DNA of 64,000 bases. Origin: Devosia lucknowensis. GTDB lineage: Bacteria > Pseudomonadota > Alphaproteobacteria > Rhizobiales > Devosiaceae. The first letter of the stretch is position 1. Each line of letters starts with the position of its first letter. A program made the position numbers and the translations under genes. Below are positions 34,857-44,682 of the stretch, one piece after another. The notes beneath the pieces are model-generated. The model did not search any database and was not told the DNA's origin. It was given only the letters and a program-made list of their open reading frames with translations. The stretch covers positions 930,001 through 994,000 of the forward strand of contig NZ_FXWK01000001.1 of the NCBI RefSeq assembly GCF_900177655.1. Reading direction: 5' to 3'.

Positions 34857-36236
34857 TTAGTGGTGATGCTCTTCCGGCACGTCGTCTTCATCGGCCTGGA
34901 TGAGCTTTGCCAGTTCTTCGCGGGTCATCTTCTGGTCGGTAACCTTGCCCAGATCGATGATGTGATCGACGACCTTGTTCTCGAAGATCGGGGCGCGCAG
35001 CGAGGCCAGCGCCTGGGGGTTCTTGCGATAGTAGTCGTAGACCTGCTGTTCCTGGCCGGGGAAGCGGCGGACTTCGGCGATCAGCGCCTGCTGGTGCTCT
35101 TCGTCGCTGACCTGCACTTCGTTCTGGTTGCCGATTTCGGCAACGACCAGGCCCAGGCGGACGCGGCGCTCGGCAATACGCTGGTATTGTTCCTTGGCGG
35201 CTTCCTCGGTCGTGCCTTCGTCTTCGAAGGACCGTCCATGATGCTCGATCTCGTGAACGACGCGCTGCCAGATGGTGTTGAATTCGGCGTCCACCAACTG
35301 GGCCGGCACGTCGAACTTGTGACCATCGTCCAGGGCGTCGAGCACCTGGCGCTTCATGTGCTGGCGGCCCATCGAGGAGAGGGCGTTTTCCATCTGCTCG
35401 CGGACGGCCTTGCGCAGGGCAGCGACGTCTTCGAGACCGAGGCGCTTGGCGAAGTCGTCATCCAGTTCGCCGGCATTCGGGCCGTCGACATGCAGGACGT
35501 TGACGTCGAACACGGCGTCCTTGCCGGCCAGTTCCTTGTTCTGGTAGTCCGCGGGGAAGGTAACCTTCACTTCGCGGGTGTCGCCCTTCTTGGCGCCGAT
35601 CAGCTGCTCTTCGAAGCCGGGAATGAATTCACCCGAGCCGACGGTGAGATGCGCATGGTCGGACGAGCCGCCGTCGAATTCCTTGCCGTCGATCTTGCCA
35701 ACGAACGAAAGGCCCAGGTAGTCGCCGTTCTCGACGACGCCATCGTCACCCTTGTTGGTGTAGCCGCGGTTCTGCGCGAAGACGCGAGCGACTTCCTTTT
35801 CGACTTCCTCGTCGGCGATCTCGACCACGGGCTTGTTCAGCGCGACGCCCTTGATGTCCATCAGGGTCACGGCCGGCAGCACTTCGTATTCGACCTCGAA
35901 CGCCAGGTCCGACTTGCCGTCGAGCACGTCGTTGATCACGGTCTGGTCCTGCGGCAGGTCGACCTTGGGCTGGGCGGCGGCGCGCTCTTCGCGCTTGTCC
36001 AGCGTGTCGGAAACCGTCGAGTTGATCGCGTCGGTCATCACTTCGGACATGGCCGAGCGGCCATAGACCTTCTTGAGATGCGCGGTCGGCACCTTGCCGG
36101 GGCGGAAGCCCTTGATGTTGGCCTGGCCCTTGAGCTCCTCGAGCTTGGCGTCGAGGCGCGAATTGAGGTCCGCTGCCGGAATGGTGACGCTGAGCTTGCG
36201 CTTCAGGCCTTCGTTGAGGGTCTCAGTTACCTGCAT
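34857..36236 (-). CDS. tig: trigger factor chaperone
   Basis: A ribosome-docked chaperone of 459 residues with peptidyl-prolyl isomerase activity. The N-terminal ribosome-binding signature is GFRPGKVP at 43-50. An FKBP-type domain follows (ENGDYLGLSFVGKIDGKEFDGG...), then the C-terminal helical arms. The protein ends EEHHH, an unusual tail shared with its downstream neighbour. It is transcribed away from tRNA-Leu and ends at a strong terminator. Confidence 0.96.
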   Translation of the reverse strand: MQVTETLNEGLKRKLSVTIPAADLNSRLDAKLEELKGQANIKGFRPGKVPTAHLKKVYGRSAMSEVMTDAINSTVSDTLDKREERAAAQPKVDLPQDQTVINDVLDGKSDLAFEVEYEVLPAVTLMDIKGVALNKPVVEIADEEVEKEVARVFAQNRGYTNKGDDGVVENGDYLGLSFVGKIDGKEFDGGSSDHAHLTVGSGEFIPGFEEQLIGAKKGDTREVKVTFPADYQNKELAGKDAVFDVNVLHVDGPNAGELDDDFAKRLGLEDVAALRKAVREQMENALSSMGRQHMKRQVLDALDDGHKFDVPAQLVDAEFNTIWQRVVHEIEHHGRSFEDEGTTEEAAKEQYQRIAERRVRLGLVVAEIGNQNEVQVSDEEHQQALIAEVRRFPGQEQQVYDYYRKNPQALASLRAPIFENKVVDHIIDLGKVTDQKMTREELAKLIQADEDDVPEEHHH

Positions 36237-36281
36237 TGGGGTTTATCCCGTATTGGTTCATCTCGTTCGGCCGAGGCCGCT

Positions 36282-36366
36282 TGGTGCGGGTGAGAGGACT
36301 CGAACCTCCACGCCTTGCGGCGCTGGAACCTAAATCCAGTGCGTCTACCAATTCCGCCACACCCGC
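36282..36366 (-). tRNA. tRNA-Leu (anticodon TAG)
   Basis: Minus-strand cloverleaf of 85 bases with a long variable arm as expected for Leu. The acceptor GCGGGTG pairs with CACCCGC, and the anticodon stem CTGGA/TCCAG encloses TTTAGGT, giving TAG (reads CUN). The T loop GGTTCGAGTCC and a 3' CCA are encoded. Confidence 0.95.
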
Positions 36367-36427
36367 ACGGGTCCCCGTCGGCCGGGTTGGCGATGCATCT
36401 ATATGAAGTGTCGGGGCCAGTCAAAGC

Positions 36428-36784
36428 CTAGCTTGGCGTTTTGGCGGGAATGGCAAAGACCTTTTGGATAAGGCCGTCCGCGACCTCGAACATGACGGCC
36501 GTTTCCATCGGCTCGGGTCCGAGGCCGTGGATCAGCTCGTGGTCGATGACCGTATTGCCGACCACCATGCGATTGACCAGTTCCGCCCGCAATCCCGCGT
36601 GCACGAACCGGTTGTTGGCGTAATGCGCTCCGGATGCCGCCTTGCCGTCCAGCACCAGCGCCATGTCCGGCAGCCGATAGCTTTTCACGCTGTCTGCGAA
36701 CACCGAGAGAAAGCGCGCCAGATTGCGCTCGTTATACGCATCGAACTGCAACTCCACGCATTGAAGTGCCGATAATTTGGTCAT
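36428..36784 (-). CDS. SnoaL-like / NTF2-fold protein
   Basis: A 118-residue protein with the pattern of small NTF2-like enzymes: LQFDAYNERNLARFLSVFADSV, then RMVVGNTVIDHELIHG, then ETAVMFEVADGLIQKVFAI. It is similar to steroid delta-isomerase-like proteins; the substrate is unknown. AGGAAAG lies about 10 bases before the ATG. It is divergent from glnB. Confidence 0.8.
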   Translation of the reverse strand: MTKLSALQCVELQFDAYNERNLARFLSVFADSVKSYRLPDMALVLDGKAASGAHYANNRFVHAGLRAELVNRMVVGNTVIDHELIHGLGPEPMETAVMFEVADGLIQKVFAIPAKTPS

Positions 36785-36943
36785 TTGGATCTTTCCTGGA
36801 GTTCAAGATCATTGCTTGATTGCTCAATAATTGTGCAGACTGCTGTCAAATAGCTCATGTCACTACTGGCGTTGCGCTTGCGGCTGGATTGTGTACCCAA
36901 ATAAATGCTTGAAAAATAGGACCTTTTAGCTCTCAGGAGCAGC

Positions 36944-36958
36944 TGGCACAGCCCATGC
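36944..36958 (+). promoter_or_regulatory. sigma-54 promoter of glnB-glnA
   Basis: TGGCAC, five bases, ATGC. The -24 GG (36945-36946) and -12 GC (36957-36958) are exactly 10 bases apart, as RpoN promoters require. The only departure is A for the first T of TTGC. Transcription would start near 36970, 35 bases before the glnB GTG. Nitrogen-regulated sigma-54 control of glnBA is well known. I could not find a convincing NtrC site upstream. Confidence 0.72.
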
Positions 36959-37003
36959 ATACAAAGTCGCCGGTAACTGCCGAAAAGGCCATTGGAGGCA
37001 TAA

Positions 37004-37342
<339 letters not shown>

Positions 37343-37409
37343 GGCCCTTGCCTCAAAAGCCACTCGCCACAATCAGAAACAAGCATTCCGTTAGACAGGG
37401 GAAGACCTG

Positions 37410-38819
37410 ATGACCACCGCAGCCGACATTATCCAGCGCATGAAAGACGAGAACATCAAGTATCTCGACGTGCGTTTCACCGACCTGCGCGGCAAGCTGC
37501 AGCACGTCACCATGGACGCGTCGGTCGTCGACGCTGACATGTTCGAAGACGGCGTTATGTTCGACGGTTCCTCGATTGCCGGCTGGAAGGCCATCAACGA
37601 GTCCGACATGGTCCTGATGCCCGATCCGAATTCGGCCTATATCGACCCGTTCTTCGCCGCCTCGACCCTCGCCATCAACTGCGACATTCTCGAGCCGAAC
37701 ACCTACCAGCCCTACAACCGCGACCCGCGCTCCATCGCGAAGAAAGCCGAAGGCCTGGTCAAGTCGTCAGGCGTTGGTGACACCGTCGTGTTCGGTCCTG
37801 AGCCCGAATTCTTCATCTTCGACGACGTCAAGTACTCGACCTCCACCTACAAGGTCGGCTTCCAGGTCGATGCTGCCGAACTGCCGACCAACAACGACGC
37901 CGACTATGAAGGCGGCAATAACGGTCACCACATCGGCATCAAGAAGGGCTATTTCCCGGTCCCGCCGCTGGACAGCGCCCAGGACATGCGCGGTGAAATG
38001 CTCGAAGCCATGGGTCAGATGGGCATCATCATCGAGAAGCACCACCATGAAGTGGCCTCGGCCCAGCACGAGCTCGGCCTCAAGTACAAGCAGATGATCG
38101 CGTCGGCCGACGACGTGCTGATCTACAAGTACGCCGTCCAGCAGGTTGCCAACGCCTATGGCAAGACCGCGACCTTCCTTCCCAAGCCGGTCTACGGCGA
38201 CAATGGATCTGGCATGCACTGCCACATGTCGATCTGGAAGGACGGCAAGCCGCTCTTCGCTGGTGACCAGTATGCCGGCCTCTCGCAGGAATGCCTGTGG
38301 TACATCGGTGGCGTCATCAAGCATGCCAAGGCGATCAACGCCTTCACCAACCCGACCACCAACTCTTACAAGCGTCTGGTTCCCGGCTTTGAAGCGCCCG
38401 TGCTGCTGGCCTACTCGGCCCGTAACCGTTCGGCTTCCTGCCGTATCCCCTTCGGCCAGTCGCCGAAGGCCAAGCGCGTCGAAGTGCGCTTCCCCGATCC
38501 GCTGGCGAACCCGTACCTGGCCTACACCGCGCTGCTGATGGCCGGTCTCGACGGTATCAAGAACAAGATCCACCCGGGCGACCCGATGGACAAGGATCTC
38601 TACGAGCTGCCCAAGGACGAGCTCAAGGATATCCCGACCGTTTCCGGTTCGCTCCGCGAAGCTCTGGACAACCTCGACAAGGACCGCGATTTCCTCAAGG
38701 TCGGCGGCGTCATGGATGACGATTTCATCAACGCCTATATCGACCTCAAGATGCAGGAAGTCCTTCGTGTCGAAATGACCCCGCACCCGGTCGAGTACGA
38801 AATGTACTACTCCGCCTGA
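37410..38819 (+). CDS. glnA: glutamine synthetase type I
   Basis: A dodecameric GSI-beta enzyme of 469 residues making glutamine from glutamate and ammonia. Conserved segments are [54 protein letters not shown] and the adenylylation site DLYELP with Tyr398, so activity can be switched off by GlnE. GGGGAAG lies upstream of the ATG. It is co-transcribed with glnB, and a strong terminator follows. Confidence 0.97.
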   Translation: MTTAADIIQRMKDENIKYLDVRFTDLRGKLQHVTMDASVVDADMFEDGVMFDGSSIAGWKAINESDMVLMPDPNSAYIDPFFAASTLAINCDILEPNTYQPYNRDPRSIAKKAEGLVKSSGVGDTVVFGPEPEFFIFDDVKYSTSTYKVGFQVDAAELPTNNDADYEGGNNGHHIGIKKGYFPVPPLDSAQDMRGEMLEAMGQMGIIIEKHHHEVASAQHELGLKYKQMIASADDVLIYKYAVQQVANAYGKTATFLPKPVYGDNGSGMHCHMSIWKDGKPLFAGDQYAGLSQECLWYIGGVIKHAKAINAFTNPTTNSYKRLVPGFEAPVLLAYSARNRSASCRIPFGQSPKAKRVEVRFPDPLANPYLAYTALLMAGLDGIKNKIHPGDPMDKDLYELPKDELKDIPTVSGSLREALDNLDKDRDFLKVGGVMDDDFINAYIDLKMQEVLRVEMTPHPVEYEMYYSA

Positions 38820-38841
38820 GTGGATACAGTCTGGAATGAGG

Positions 38842-38868
38842 AAGGGGCCTTCGGGCCCCTTTCTTTTT
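38842..38868 (+). terminator. rho-independent terminator after glnA
   Basis: AAGGGGCC-TTCG-GGCCCCTT followed by TCTTTTTG, 23 bases after the stop. Confidence 0.93.
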
Positions 38869-38916
38869 GCCGGTCATCGTTGCTGAGGCCGGGCTGCCAT
38901 CCGTTTGCGCAGTGTC

Positions 38917-39567
38917 TCAGGCGGTCTTCGAGCTGCGGCGCATCACGTCCCGCCATTCGTCCGGTGCGCCCAGCAGCCCCTCGATGCTTTCGGCGTTCTG
39001 CGGCTCGAAGAAGCGCACGGCAAACCCGAAATCGAACAGGCGTACGACCTCGCCCGTGACGCGGCCGACCGTAACGATCTCACCGACAGCCGGCTGGAAA
39101 GCCGCCGACACGGCAGCGCCGGAAATGGAATAGTCCACGATCAGGCAGGGCTGCGACCAGTTGTCGGGGCGCGCAATGACGGTGCGCGGATTGCTCGGCA
39201 TGACGCGGCTGGACGCGCGCCTGTCGCTGCTCGCGGTCCAGAGCTTCTCGCTGAAACTGGTGATGCGAGCATTGAGCGCGTCCCGCTCCTGGCCGGTTTG
39301 GTCGAATGTCAGCTCGAAACCGTCGTCATACTGGCGTGTCACATGGCCGTTGAGCGTTCCGAACGAGGCAAAGCTGGTCGAAACCTGTTCGCCCAGTTGC
39401 GGAATGACAGGCGCCGTGAGGCGCAGGCTGTCGCTCCCGATCATCCTCAGCCGGCAGGCGAACAGGTTTATGCCGGGATGGCTCGACTGCGCGCCGATCA
39501 CATATCGTCCCGCAACGGTGGCAATGCCATGCAGCGCAATTGTTGGACGTTCCATAACTTCTGACAC
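38917..39567 (-). CDS. PilZ-domain protein A
   Basis: A 216-residue protein with a C-terminal PilZ domain: DRRASSRVMP supplies the RxxxR motif and DYSISGAAVS the [D/N]xSxxG motif, so c-di-GMP binding is plausible. The N-terminal half is a second, divergent PilZ-like barrel with no clear binding motif. I chose the GTG at 39567, preceded by a perfect GGAGG at 6 bases. In-frame ATGs at 39555 and 39615 are less well supported. It is paralogous to the next gene on the same strand. Confidence 0.85.
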   Translation of the reverse strand: MSEVMERPTIALHGIATVAGRYVIGAQSSHPGINLFACRLRMIGSDSLRLTAPVIPQLGEQVSTSFASFGTLNGHVTRQYDDGFELTFDQTGQERDALNARITSFSEKLWTASSDRRASSRVMPSNPRTVIARPDNWSQPCLIVDYSISGAAVSAAFQPAVGEIVTVGRVTGEVVRLFDFGFAVRFFEPQNAESIEGLLGAPDEWRDVMRRSSKTA

Positions 39568-39769
39568 GGCCGACCTCCATCGGATAACGCCAGAACCATG
39601 GAGATGTCCCGTCAACGCGACCTTGCCCGGTTACTTCGTATTTTATCGATGCCGCAATCTGTGATCGCCGCGTGCTGAATGCAGGGTAAATGCCGCAGTC
39701 AGCGAAATTGCGCGCCATAATAAGCCAAACGGTGCGCGCCCTAGTAACGGCAACGTTGCAGGATTTGGA

Positions 39770-40417
39770 TCAGTCCGCCGGCAACTTGATCAGGGTCTCG
39801 AGATCGTCGAAGTCCGGCGGCTGGATGAACTGCAGGGCGAAGCCGACTTCGAGGTGCCGCACCACGCGGCCAACGATGCGTCCCAGTGCCATCGGCATGC
39901 CCAGCTCCGGCCAGTAATGCGCCGAAACTGCCGCGCCCGAACGAGAGACGTCGATCACGAAGCACGGTAGCCTCTGGCCGTCCGCAAGCACGATCGTGCT
40001 GCGCGGGTCGCGCGGCAGGATGCGCCGGTGTTCGCGCTTGTCGGGCACCTGCGCGTGAATATGTTTCTTGTGCCAGTCGATCTTTGCCGCCAGCTTTTCC
40101 CGTTCGCTGTCCGTCATCTGCAGGTCGGTGACAAACCCTGATGCCAGCCGTCGGGTAATCTGGCCGCGCAGGATACCGAACTCATTGAAGTGGGCCGAGA
40201 CGGTTTCCCCCTCCTTGCCCACGACCGGGCCGACGCAAACCAGCATCCGCGTCGAGATCGAGCACAGGCGGCAGGCATAGACAGGTATCTTGTCCTCGGC
40301 GCTGTTCCGGCGATCGGGCAGGGCATAGCGTCCCGCAAGGGCGCCGATGAACCTGACGTCGTGGAACTTCTGCGGCGCGCGCGGACTTTCGTCAGCGAAT
40401 GCGGCTGTTACCGACAA
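39770..40417 (-). CDS. PilZ-domain protein B
   Basis: A 215-residue paralogue of the adjacent PilZ protein with the same two-barrel plan. The C-terminal PilZ motifs are KREHRRILPR (RxxxR) and DVSRSGAAVS (DxSxxG). The start appears to be a TTG at 40417 preceded by GGGAGGGGA; no ATG or GTG gives the right length. The longer open frame to 41173 overlaps nnr and is spurious. The two probably arose by tandem duplication and then diverged. Confidence 0.8.
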   Translation of the reverse strand: MSVTAAFADESPRAPQKFHDVRFIGALAGRYALPDRRNSAEDKIPVYACRLCSISTRMLVCVGPVVGKEGETVSAHFNEFGILRGQITRRLASGFVTDLQMTDSEREKLAAKIDWHKKHIHAQVPDKREHRRILPRDPRSTIVLADGQRLPCFVIDVSRSGAAVSAHYWPELGMPMALGRIVGRVVRHLEVGFALQFIQPPDFDDLETLIKLPAD

Positions 40418-40573
40418 GGGCTCCCCTCCCAATTGCCAGCTATTAAATCGATACACTACGGAGGACTTCTTAAGGAGTTCTCCCAATGCATGTTCAAGTG
40501 AACCGGGCAGCCGTAAATTTGAGCCTAATGTGATCTGATCAAGTTTTCTCATCTCAAGATTGAATCGAATTCC

Positions 40574-42076
40574 ATGAACGCTGCGTCTTCGGAAGTACTG
40601 CTGACCCCGGCCCAGATGGCGGACGCAGACAGCGCTACTATCGCCTTGGGCACGCCGGGCGTTGAGCTTATGAAAGCGGCGGGTCGAGCCGTTGCCGAGC
40701 ACATTGTCCGCCACTACGCCCGGGGCTCCGTGCTGGTGCTGTGTGGTCCCGGTAACAATGGCGGCGACGGTTTCGTGGTCGCGCGCTTGCTGCAGATGGC
40801 GGGTTGGCCAGTCCGTCTCTGGCTGTCCACCAGCCCAGACCGTTTGACGGGCGATGCGGCGGTGATGGCGTCGCGCTGGACAGGCGAGGTGGAGCAGGGG
40901 AGCGTTGCCGAGCTCTCTGGTGTCCACATCATCGTGGACGCGCTGCTTGGAGCAGGCCTCGACAGGGACGTCACCGGTGCGCTCTCCGGCTTGATCAAGG
41001 CGGTGAACGCCTCCGGATTGGCCGTGGTCAGCATAGATGTGCCCAGTGGGGTAGACGGCCTTAGCGGTGCGGTCAGGGGAACGGCTGTTCGTGCTTCCGA
41101 CACCGTGACCTTCTTCAGGCTCAAGCCCGGGCACCTTCTGCTTCCGGGGCGCGATCTGTGCGGACAGGTCCATTGCGCTCCGATTGGAATTCCCGATTCG
41201 GTCCTCGACGCCATCCGGCCGCTCGTCTGGCGCAACGGCCCGCTGATATGGTCACTGCCCGTCCGCAAGGCGGACCAGCACAAGTTCCAGTCGGGGCATG
41301 TTGTCGTCGTGTCCGGCGCACCCTTGCAGACCGGAGCGGCGAGGTTGTCGGCCCTCGGCGCCTTTCGTACCGGTGCCGGCCTGGTTACGCTTGCCGGAAG
41401 CTCGGCCGCTTTGATGGTCCATGCCAATCATGTGACGGCCATTATGCTGCATGCCGCCGAAACACCGGATGACCTTGCCGCCTTCGTCGGCGACAAGCGC
41501 ATCAATGCGGTCGTTATCGGTCCTGCGGCAGGCGTCGGCCGGGACACCAGGGAACGCGTCTTAGTGCTTCTGCGCTCGGGCGCCGCCGTCGTGCTCGATG
41601 CCGATGCCCTCACGAGCTTTGCTGATGATCCGACGACTCTCTGGTCGGCCATCGAGGCGCGCCGGGCGCCCGTCGTGCTCACGCCGCACGAAGGCGAGTT
41701 CGGCCGTCTCTTCCCCGACGTCTCGGGAGACAAGCTTGGCCGCGCCCGTGACGCATCCCGGCGCTCCGGCGCGATCGTCATTCTCAAAGGAAGCGATACT
41801 GTCATCGCCGCGCCCGACGGTCGGGCGGTCATCAACGACAACGCCCCCCATTGGCTGGGCACGGCAGGGGCGGGCGATGTTCTGGCCGGCATCGTTGCGG
41901 GCCTGCTGGGGCAGGGCATGGATGGTCTCGAGGCCGCCAGCGCCGCTGTCTGGATCCACGCCGAGGCTGCCAATCGCTTCGGCGGCCCCGGAATGCTGAG
42001 CGAAGACTTGCCCGCCAATGTGCCCCTCGTCCTGAGAAGCCTCGTTCCCAACGACCGCCCTCCTGCCATCGGCTGA
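40574..42076 (+). CDS. nnr: bifunctional NAD(P)H-hydrate epimerase/dehydratase
   Basis: A 500-residue metabolite-repair enzyme. The N-terminal YjeF_N epimerase domain (about 1-215) contains [17 protein letters not shown] and [13 protein letters not shown]. The C-terminal ADP-dependent dehydratase/carbohydrate kinase-like domain contains [27 protein letters not shown] and the catalytic [11 protein letters not shown]. It restores damaged NAD(P)H hydrates. In many alphaproteobacteria nnr sits directly before glnB; here two PilZ genes and glnBA lie on the other side. Confidence 0.95.
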   Translation: MNAASSEVLLTPAQMADADSATIALGTPGVELMKAAGRAVAEHIVRHYARGSVLVLCGPGNNGGDGFVVARLLQMAGWPVRLWLSTSPDRLTGDAAVMASRWTGEVEQGSVAELSGVHIIVDALLGAGLDRDVTGALSGLIKAVNASGLAVVSIDVPSGVDGLSGAVRGTAVRASDTVTFFRLKPGHLLLPGRDLCGQVHCAPIGIPDSVLDAIRPLVWRNGPLIWSLPVRKADQHKFQSGHVVVVSGAPLQTGAARLSALGAFRTGAGLVTLAGSSAALMVHANHVTAIMLHAAETPDDLAAFVGDKRINAVVIGPAAGVGRDTRERVLVLLRSGAAVVLDADALTSFADDPTTLWSAIEARRAPVVLTPHEGEFGRLFPDVSGDKLGRARDASRRSGAIVILKGSDTVIAAPDGRAVINDNAPHWLGTAGAGDVLAGIVAGLLGQGMDGLEAASAAVWIHAEAANRFGGPGMLSEDLPANVPLVLRSLVPNDRPPAIG

Positions 42077-42210
42077 CGCAGCACCGCATTTCCCTGTCTG
42101 GTAAGTGCTTGCCGAAGTTCGAGGGTAGGCCTACATCAGGCGTCACCCAGGGCCAGGCCGCAGCACGCTGCCATCCCGACCCATGCGGCATGTCCAAATG
42201 GAGCGGACCT

Positions 42211-43407
42211 ATGAACAAGGCGCTGGTCGTGATTCTCGCGGCGGTGATGCTCGATGCCGTGGGTATCGGGCTGATATTCCCCATTCTCCCAGCGCTGCTG
42301 CGCGAAGTGGGCCATACCTCCGACATTTCCACGATCCTGGGCGTGATGCTGGCTCTCTATTCTGCGTGTCAGTTTTTGTTCTCGCCGATTCTCGGCGTGC
42401 TCAGCGATCGCTTCGGGCGGCGTCCGGTTTTGCTTGTCTCACTGGCGGGTGCCGCAATCGACTATATTGTCATGGCCTTTGCGCCCGAGCTTTGGCTGCT
42501 CGTCATCGGCCGCGCCATTGCCGGGGTCACCAGCGCCAATATGGCCGTCGCCACGGCCTACATCACCGACATCTCGACCGAAGAGGAGCGTGCGAAGCGG
42601 TTCGGCCTCTTCCATGCCATGTTCGGCGTGGGCTTCATTATCGGGCCGGTGCTCGGCGGCATTCTCGGTGACATCTGGCTGCGCTCGCCCTTCCTGGTGG
42701 CCGCGCTGCTCAACGGCATCAACTTCGCTCTGGCCCTGTTCGTCTTGCCCGAATCGCGGCCTGGCCAGCGCGATGCCCGCTTCACCTGGAACACCCTCAA
42801 CCCTTTCAAGCCGCTGGCCTGGGCCTTGACCTTTAAGGCCTTGATCCCCTTGATGGCGATCTACTTCATCATGAATCTGGTGGGGACGGTCTATGGAAGC
42901 ACCTGGGCGATCTTCAGCGAGGACAGCTTCCAGTTTAACGGCATGATGATTGGTCTCTCCCTGGGCGCCTATGGCATCTGCCACGCCCTGGCACAGGCCT
43001 TCCTGACGGGGCCGGCCGTCGAAAAGCTGGGCGAGCGCTGGGCGCTCATCGTCGGCATGGGCTTCGAGGGCGGCGCAATGCTGACGCTGGCCTTTGCTTC
43101 ACATGGCTGGATTCTCTTCGCCATGGCGCCTGTCTTTGCCTTGGGGGGAATCGGCATGCCGGCATTGCAGTCTTTGACCACGCGCCAGGTCGATGCCGAC
43201 AGGCAGGGACAGTTGCAGGGCGTTTTGGCGAGCCTTGTCAGCCTGGCTTCGGTTTTTGGTCCGCTTCTGTTCAGTTCTGCCTATCACGGACTGCGCCCCA
43301 GCTGGCCGGGCGCGATCTGGCTGGTCGCCATCGGCATCTATCTTCTGGCCTTGCCCCTTATGGTATCGCTCAGGCAGCGGCGGATCGCGTCACCCACTCA
43401 GGCCTGA
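42211..43407 (+). CDS. MFS efflux transporter, TetA(A)-like
   Basis: A 398-residue, 12-helix major facilitator of the drug:H+ antiporter-1 family. Helix 1 reads MLDAVGIGLIFPILPALL, and motif A between helices 2 and 3 is GVLSDRFGRRPVLL, as in tetracycline exporters. Length matches class A TetA. No tetR neighbour is present, so substrate and regulation are unknown and resistance should not be assumed. The ATG at 42211 has GGAG about 9 bases upstream; an in-frame ATG lies at 42190. Confidence 0.85.
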   Translation: MNKALVVILAAVMLDAVGIGLIFPILPALLREVGHTSDISTILGVMLALYSACQFLFSPILGVLSDRFGRRPVLLVSLAGAAIDYIVMAFAPELWLLVIGRAIAGVTSANMAVATAYITDISTEEERAKRFGLFHAMFGVGFIIGPVLGGILGDIWLRSPFLVAALLNGINFALALFVLPESRPGQRDARFTWNTLNPFKPLAWALTFKALIPLMAIYFIMNLVGTVYGSTWAIFSEDSFQFNGMMIGLSLGAYGICHALAQAFLTGPAVEKLGERWALIVGMGFEGGAMLTLAFASHGWILFAMAPVFALGGIGMPALQSLTTRQVDADRQGQLQGVLASLVSLASVFGPLLFSSAYHGLRPSWPGAIWLVAIGIYLLALPLMVSLRQRRIASPTQA

Positions 43408-43609
43408 GGCAAAGCGGGGACAACACCCGGCAATCCCGGCTTTTCCGCTTATCCGGGCTTGCAGGGGTCGATTTTCCGGTCCATTAACAGTTTTGCACCG
43501 TCGGGCAGCCGAAAACCCCCGGATTTCCTTGCGCTCAGCGCAGAATCGCAAAAGGTTGTCGGCGTTTTCGTTCGCCAGAGACGGCGGGCATTCACTGTGA
43601 GGAAACGCT

Positions 43610-43882
43610 ATGAACAAAAACGATCTGGTTGGCGTCGTTGCCGACAAGGCTACGATCACCAAGGCACAGGCCGCCGAAGCGGTTGACGCAGTGTTCGAAG
43701 CCATTACTGCTGCTCTCAAGGGCGGCGACGAAGTTCGTCTGGTCGGTTTCGGCACCTTCGCCGTTTCCCAGCGCAAGGCTTCCACCGGCCGTAACCCTGC
43801 CACCGGCGCCGAGATCCAGATTCCGGCTTCGAACCAGGCTAAGTTCAAGCCCGGCAAGGGCCTCAAGGACGCGATCAACTAA
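43610..43882 (+). CDS. hupB: histone-like DNA-binding protein HU
   Basis: A 90-residue HU protein: MNKNDLVGVVADKATITKAQ, dimer core, VRLVGFGTFAVSQRKASTGRNPATGAEIQIPAS (the DNA-binding beta-arm with the RNPxTG tip), and the KFKPGKGLKDAIN C-terminus. It bends and compacts the nucleoid. GAGGAAA precedes the ATG. A perfect palindrome TGCGCT-C-AGCGCA lies upstream at 43530-43542. Confidence 0.97.
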   Translation: MNKNDLVGVVADKATITKAQAAEAVDAVFEAITAALKGGDEVRLVGFGTFAVSQRKASTGRNPATGAEIQIPASNQAKFKPGKGLKDAIN

Positions 43883-43909
43883 GGTTGCCTCCTGCCTTAA
43901 TCGGCAACC

Positions 43910-43940
43910 GGCCCCGAGCGGTTCCCGCCGGGGCCTTTTT
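43910..43940 (+). terminator. rho-independent terminator after hupB
   Basis: GGCCCCG pairs with CGGGGCC, followed by T5. A second hairpin, GGTTGCC/GGCAACC (43884-43910), lies directly between it and the stop codon. Confidence 0.9.
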
Positions 43941-44021
43941 CATATTCGCATTTGCCTGTTGACGGGCAGGGGCGGGCACCCTAATCAGGGCGCCATTCCA
44001 CCCAAGGCTATAACGGCCCGG

Positions 44022-44097
44022 GGGCGATTAGCTCAGTTGGTAGAGCGCCTCGTTTACACCGAGGATGTCGGCGGTTCGAGTCCGTCATCGCCCACCA
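44022..44097 (+). tRNA. tRNA-Val (anticodon TAC)
   Basis: A 76-base cloverleaf. The acceptor GGGCGAT pairs with ATCGCCC, the anticodon stem CCTCG/CGAGG encloses TTTACAC (TAC), the T loop is GGTTCGAGTCC, and 3' CCA is encoded. The 220 bases after it show nothing else. Confidence 0.95.
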
Positions 44098-44317
44098 TTT
44101 TTCGTGCTGCGGGCAATCTCCCTCCTCTTATTCTCTGGCCGGTGTCTGATGTTGCTCGCGTTCCGCTTGAGCAAATTGGCCTTACCCGCTGTGCAAGACG
44201 CATTTTCCACAGTGCCGTCATTGAAAATGTCTCACCTGGCATTTCGCTCGCTTGACTTCATTTATGGGTGCCAGTACATGGACGCCACGTTGCGCGAACG
44301 ACTTGTTCGCAAGCGCT

Positions 44318-44394
<77 letters not shown>

Positions 44395-44460
44395 CTTCTT
44401 TTGAAGTGGAACCGCAGTCTGACGATTTCGGACATGGCCATGCGTCTGTTCGCAAGCGCT

Positions 44461-44537
<77 letters not shown>

Positions 44538-44682
44538 CCCTTTCTCAATGAAATCATTGCTTTGAAACGGTTGGCGCCGAATTGTCGGCGATGTCATTTC
44601 GCCGTGAGCCGCTTGCCCCTGCTGTAACTTTGGGCGCAGCTTGACCGTATATGCTATCGCACGATCAGCATGAGGTCCGTCG

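Noticed and set aside
34650..36293. 547-codon plus-strand frame opposite trigger factor
   Set aside because: The minus strand encodes a full trigger factor with its terminator; the other frame has no recognisable domain.
39586..39610. EcfG-like promoter before PilZ protein A (GGGAC-N16-CGTT, minus strand)
   Set aside because: The -35 half has a mismatch in the most conserved GGAAC core, and no supporting context exists.
40418..41173. N-terminal extension of PilZ protein B
   Set aside because: It lies antisense to nnr. The TTG at 40417 with a strong ribosome binding site gives the same length as the paralogue.
42211..43407. Tetracycline resistance determinant
   Set aside because: The transporter is TetA-like, but without tetR, a mobile element or substrate evidence it is safer to call it a general MFS exporter.
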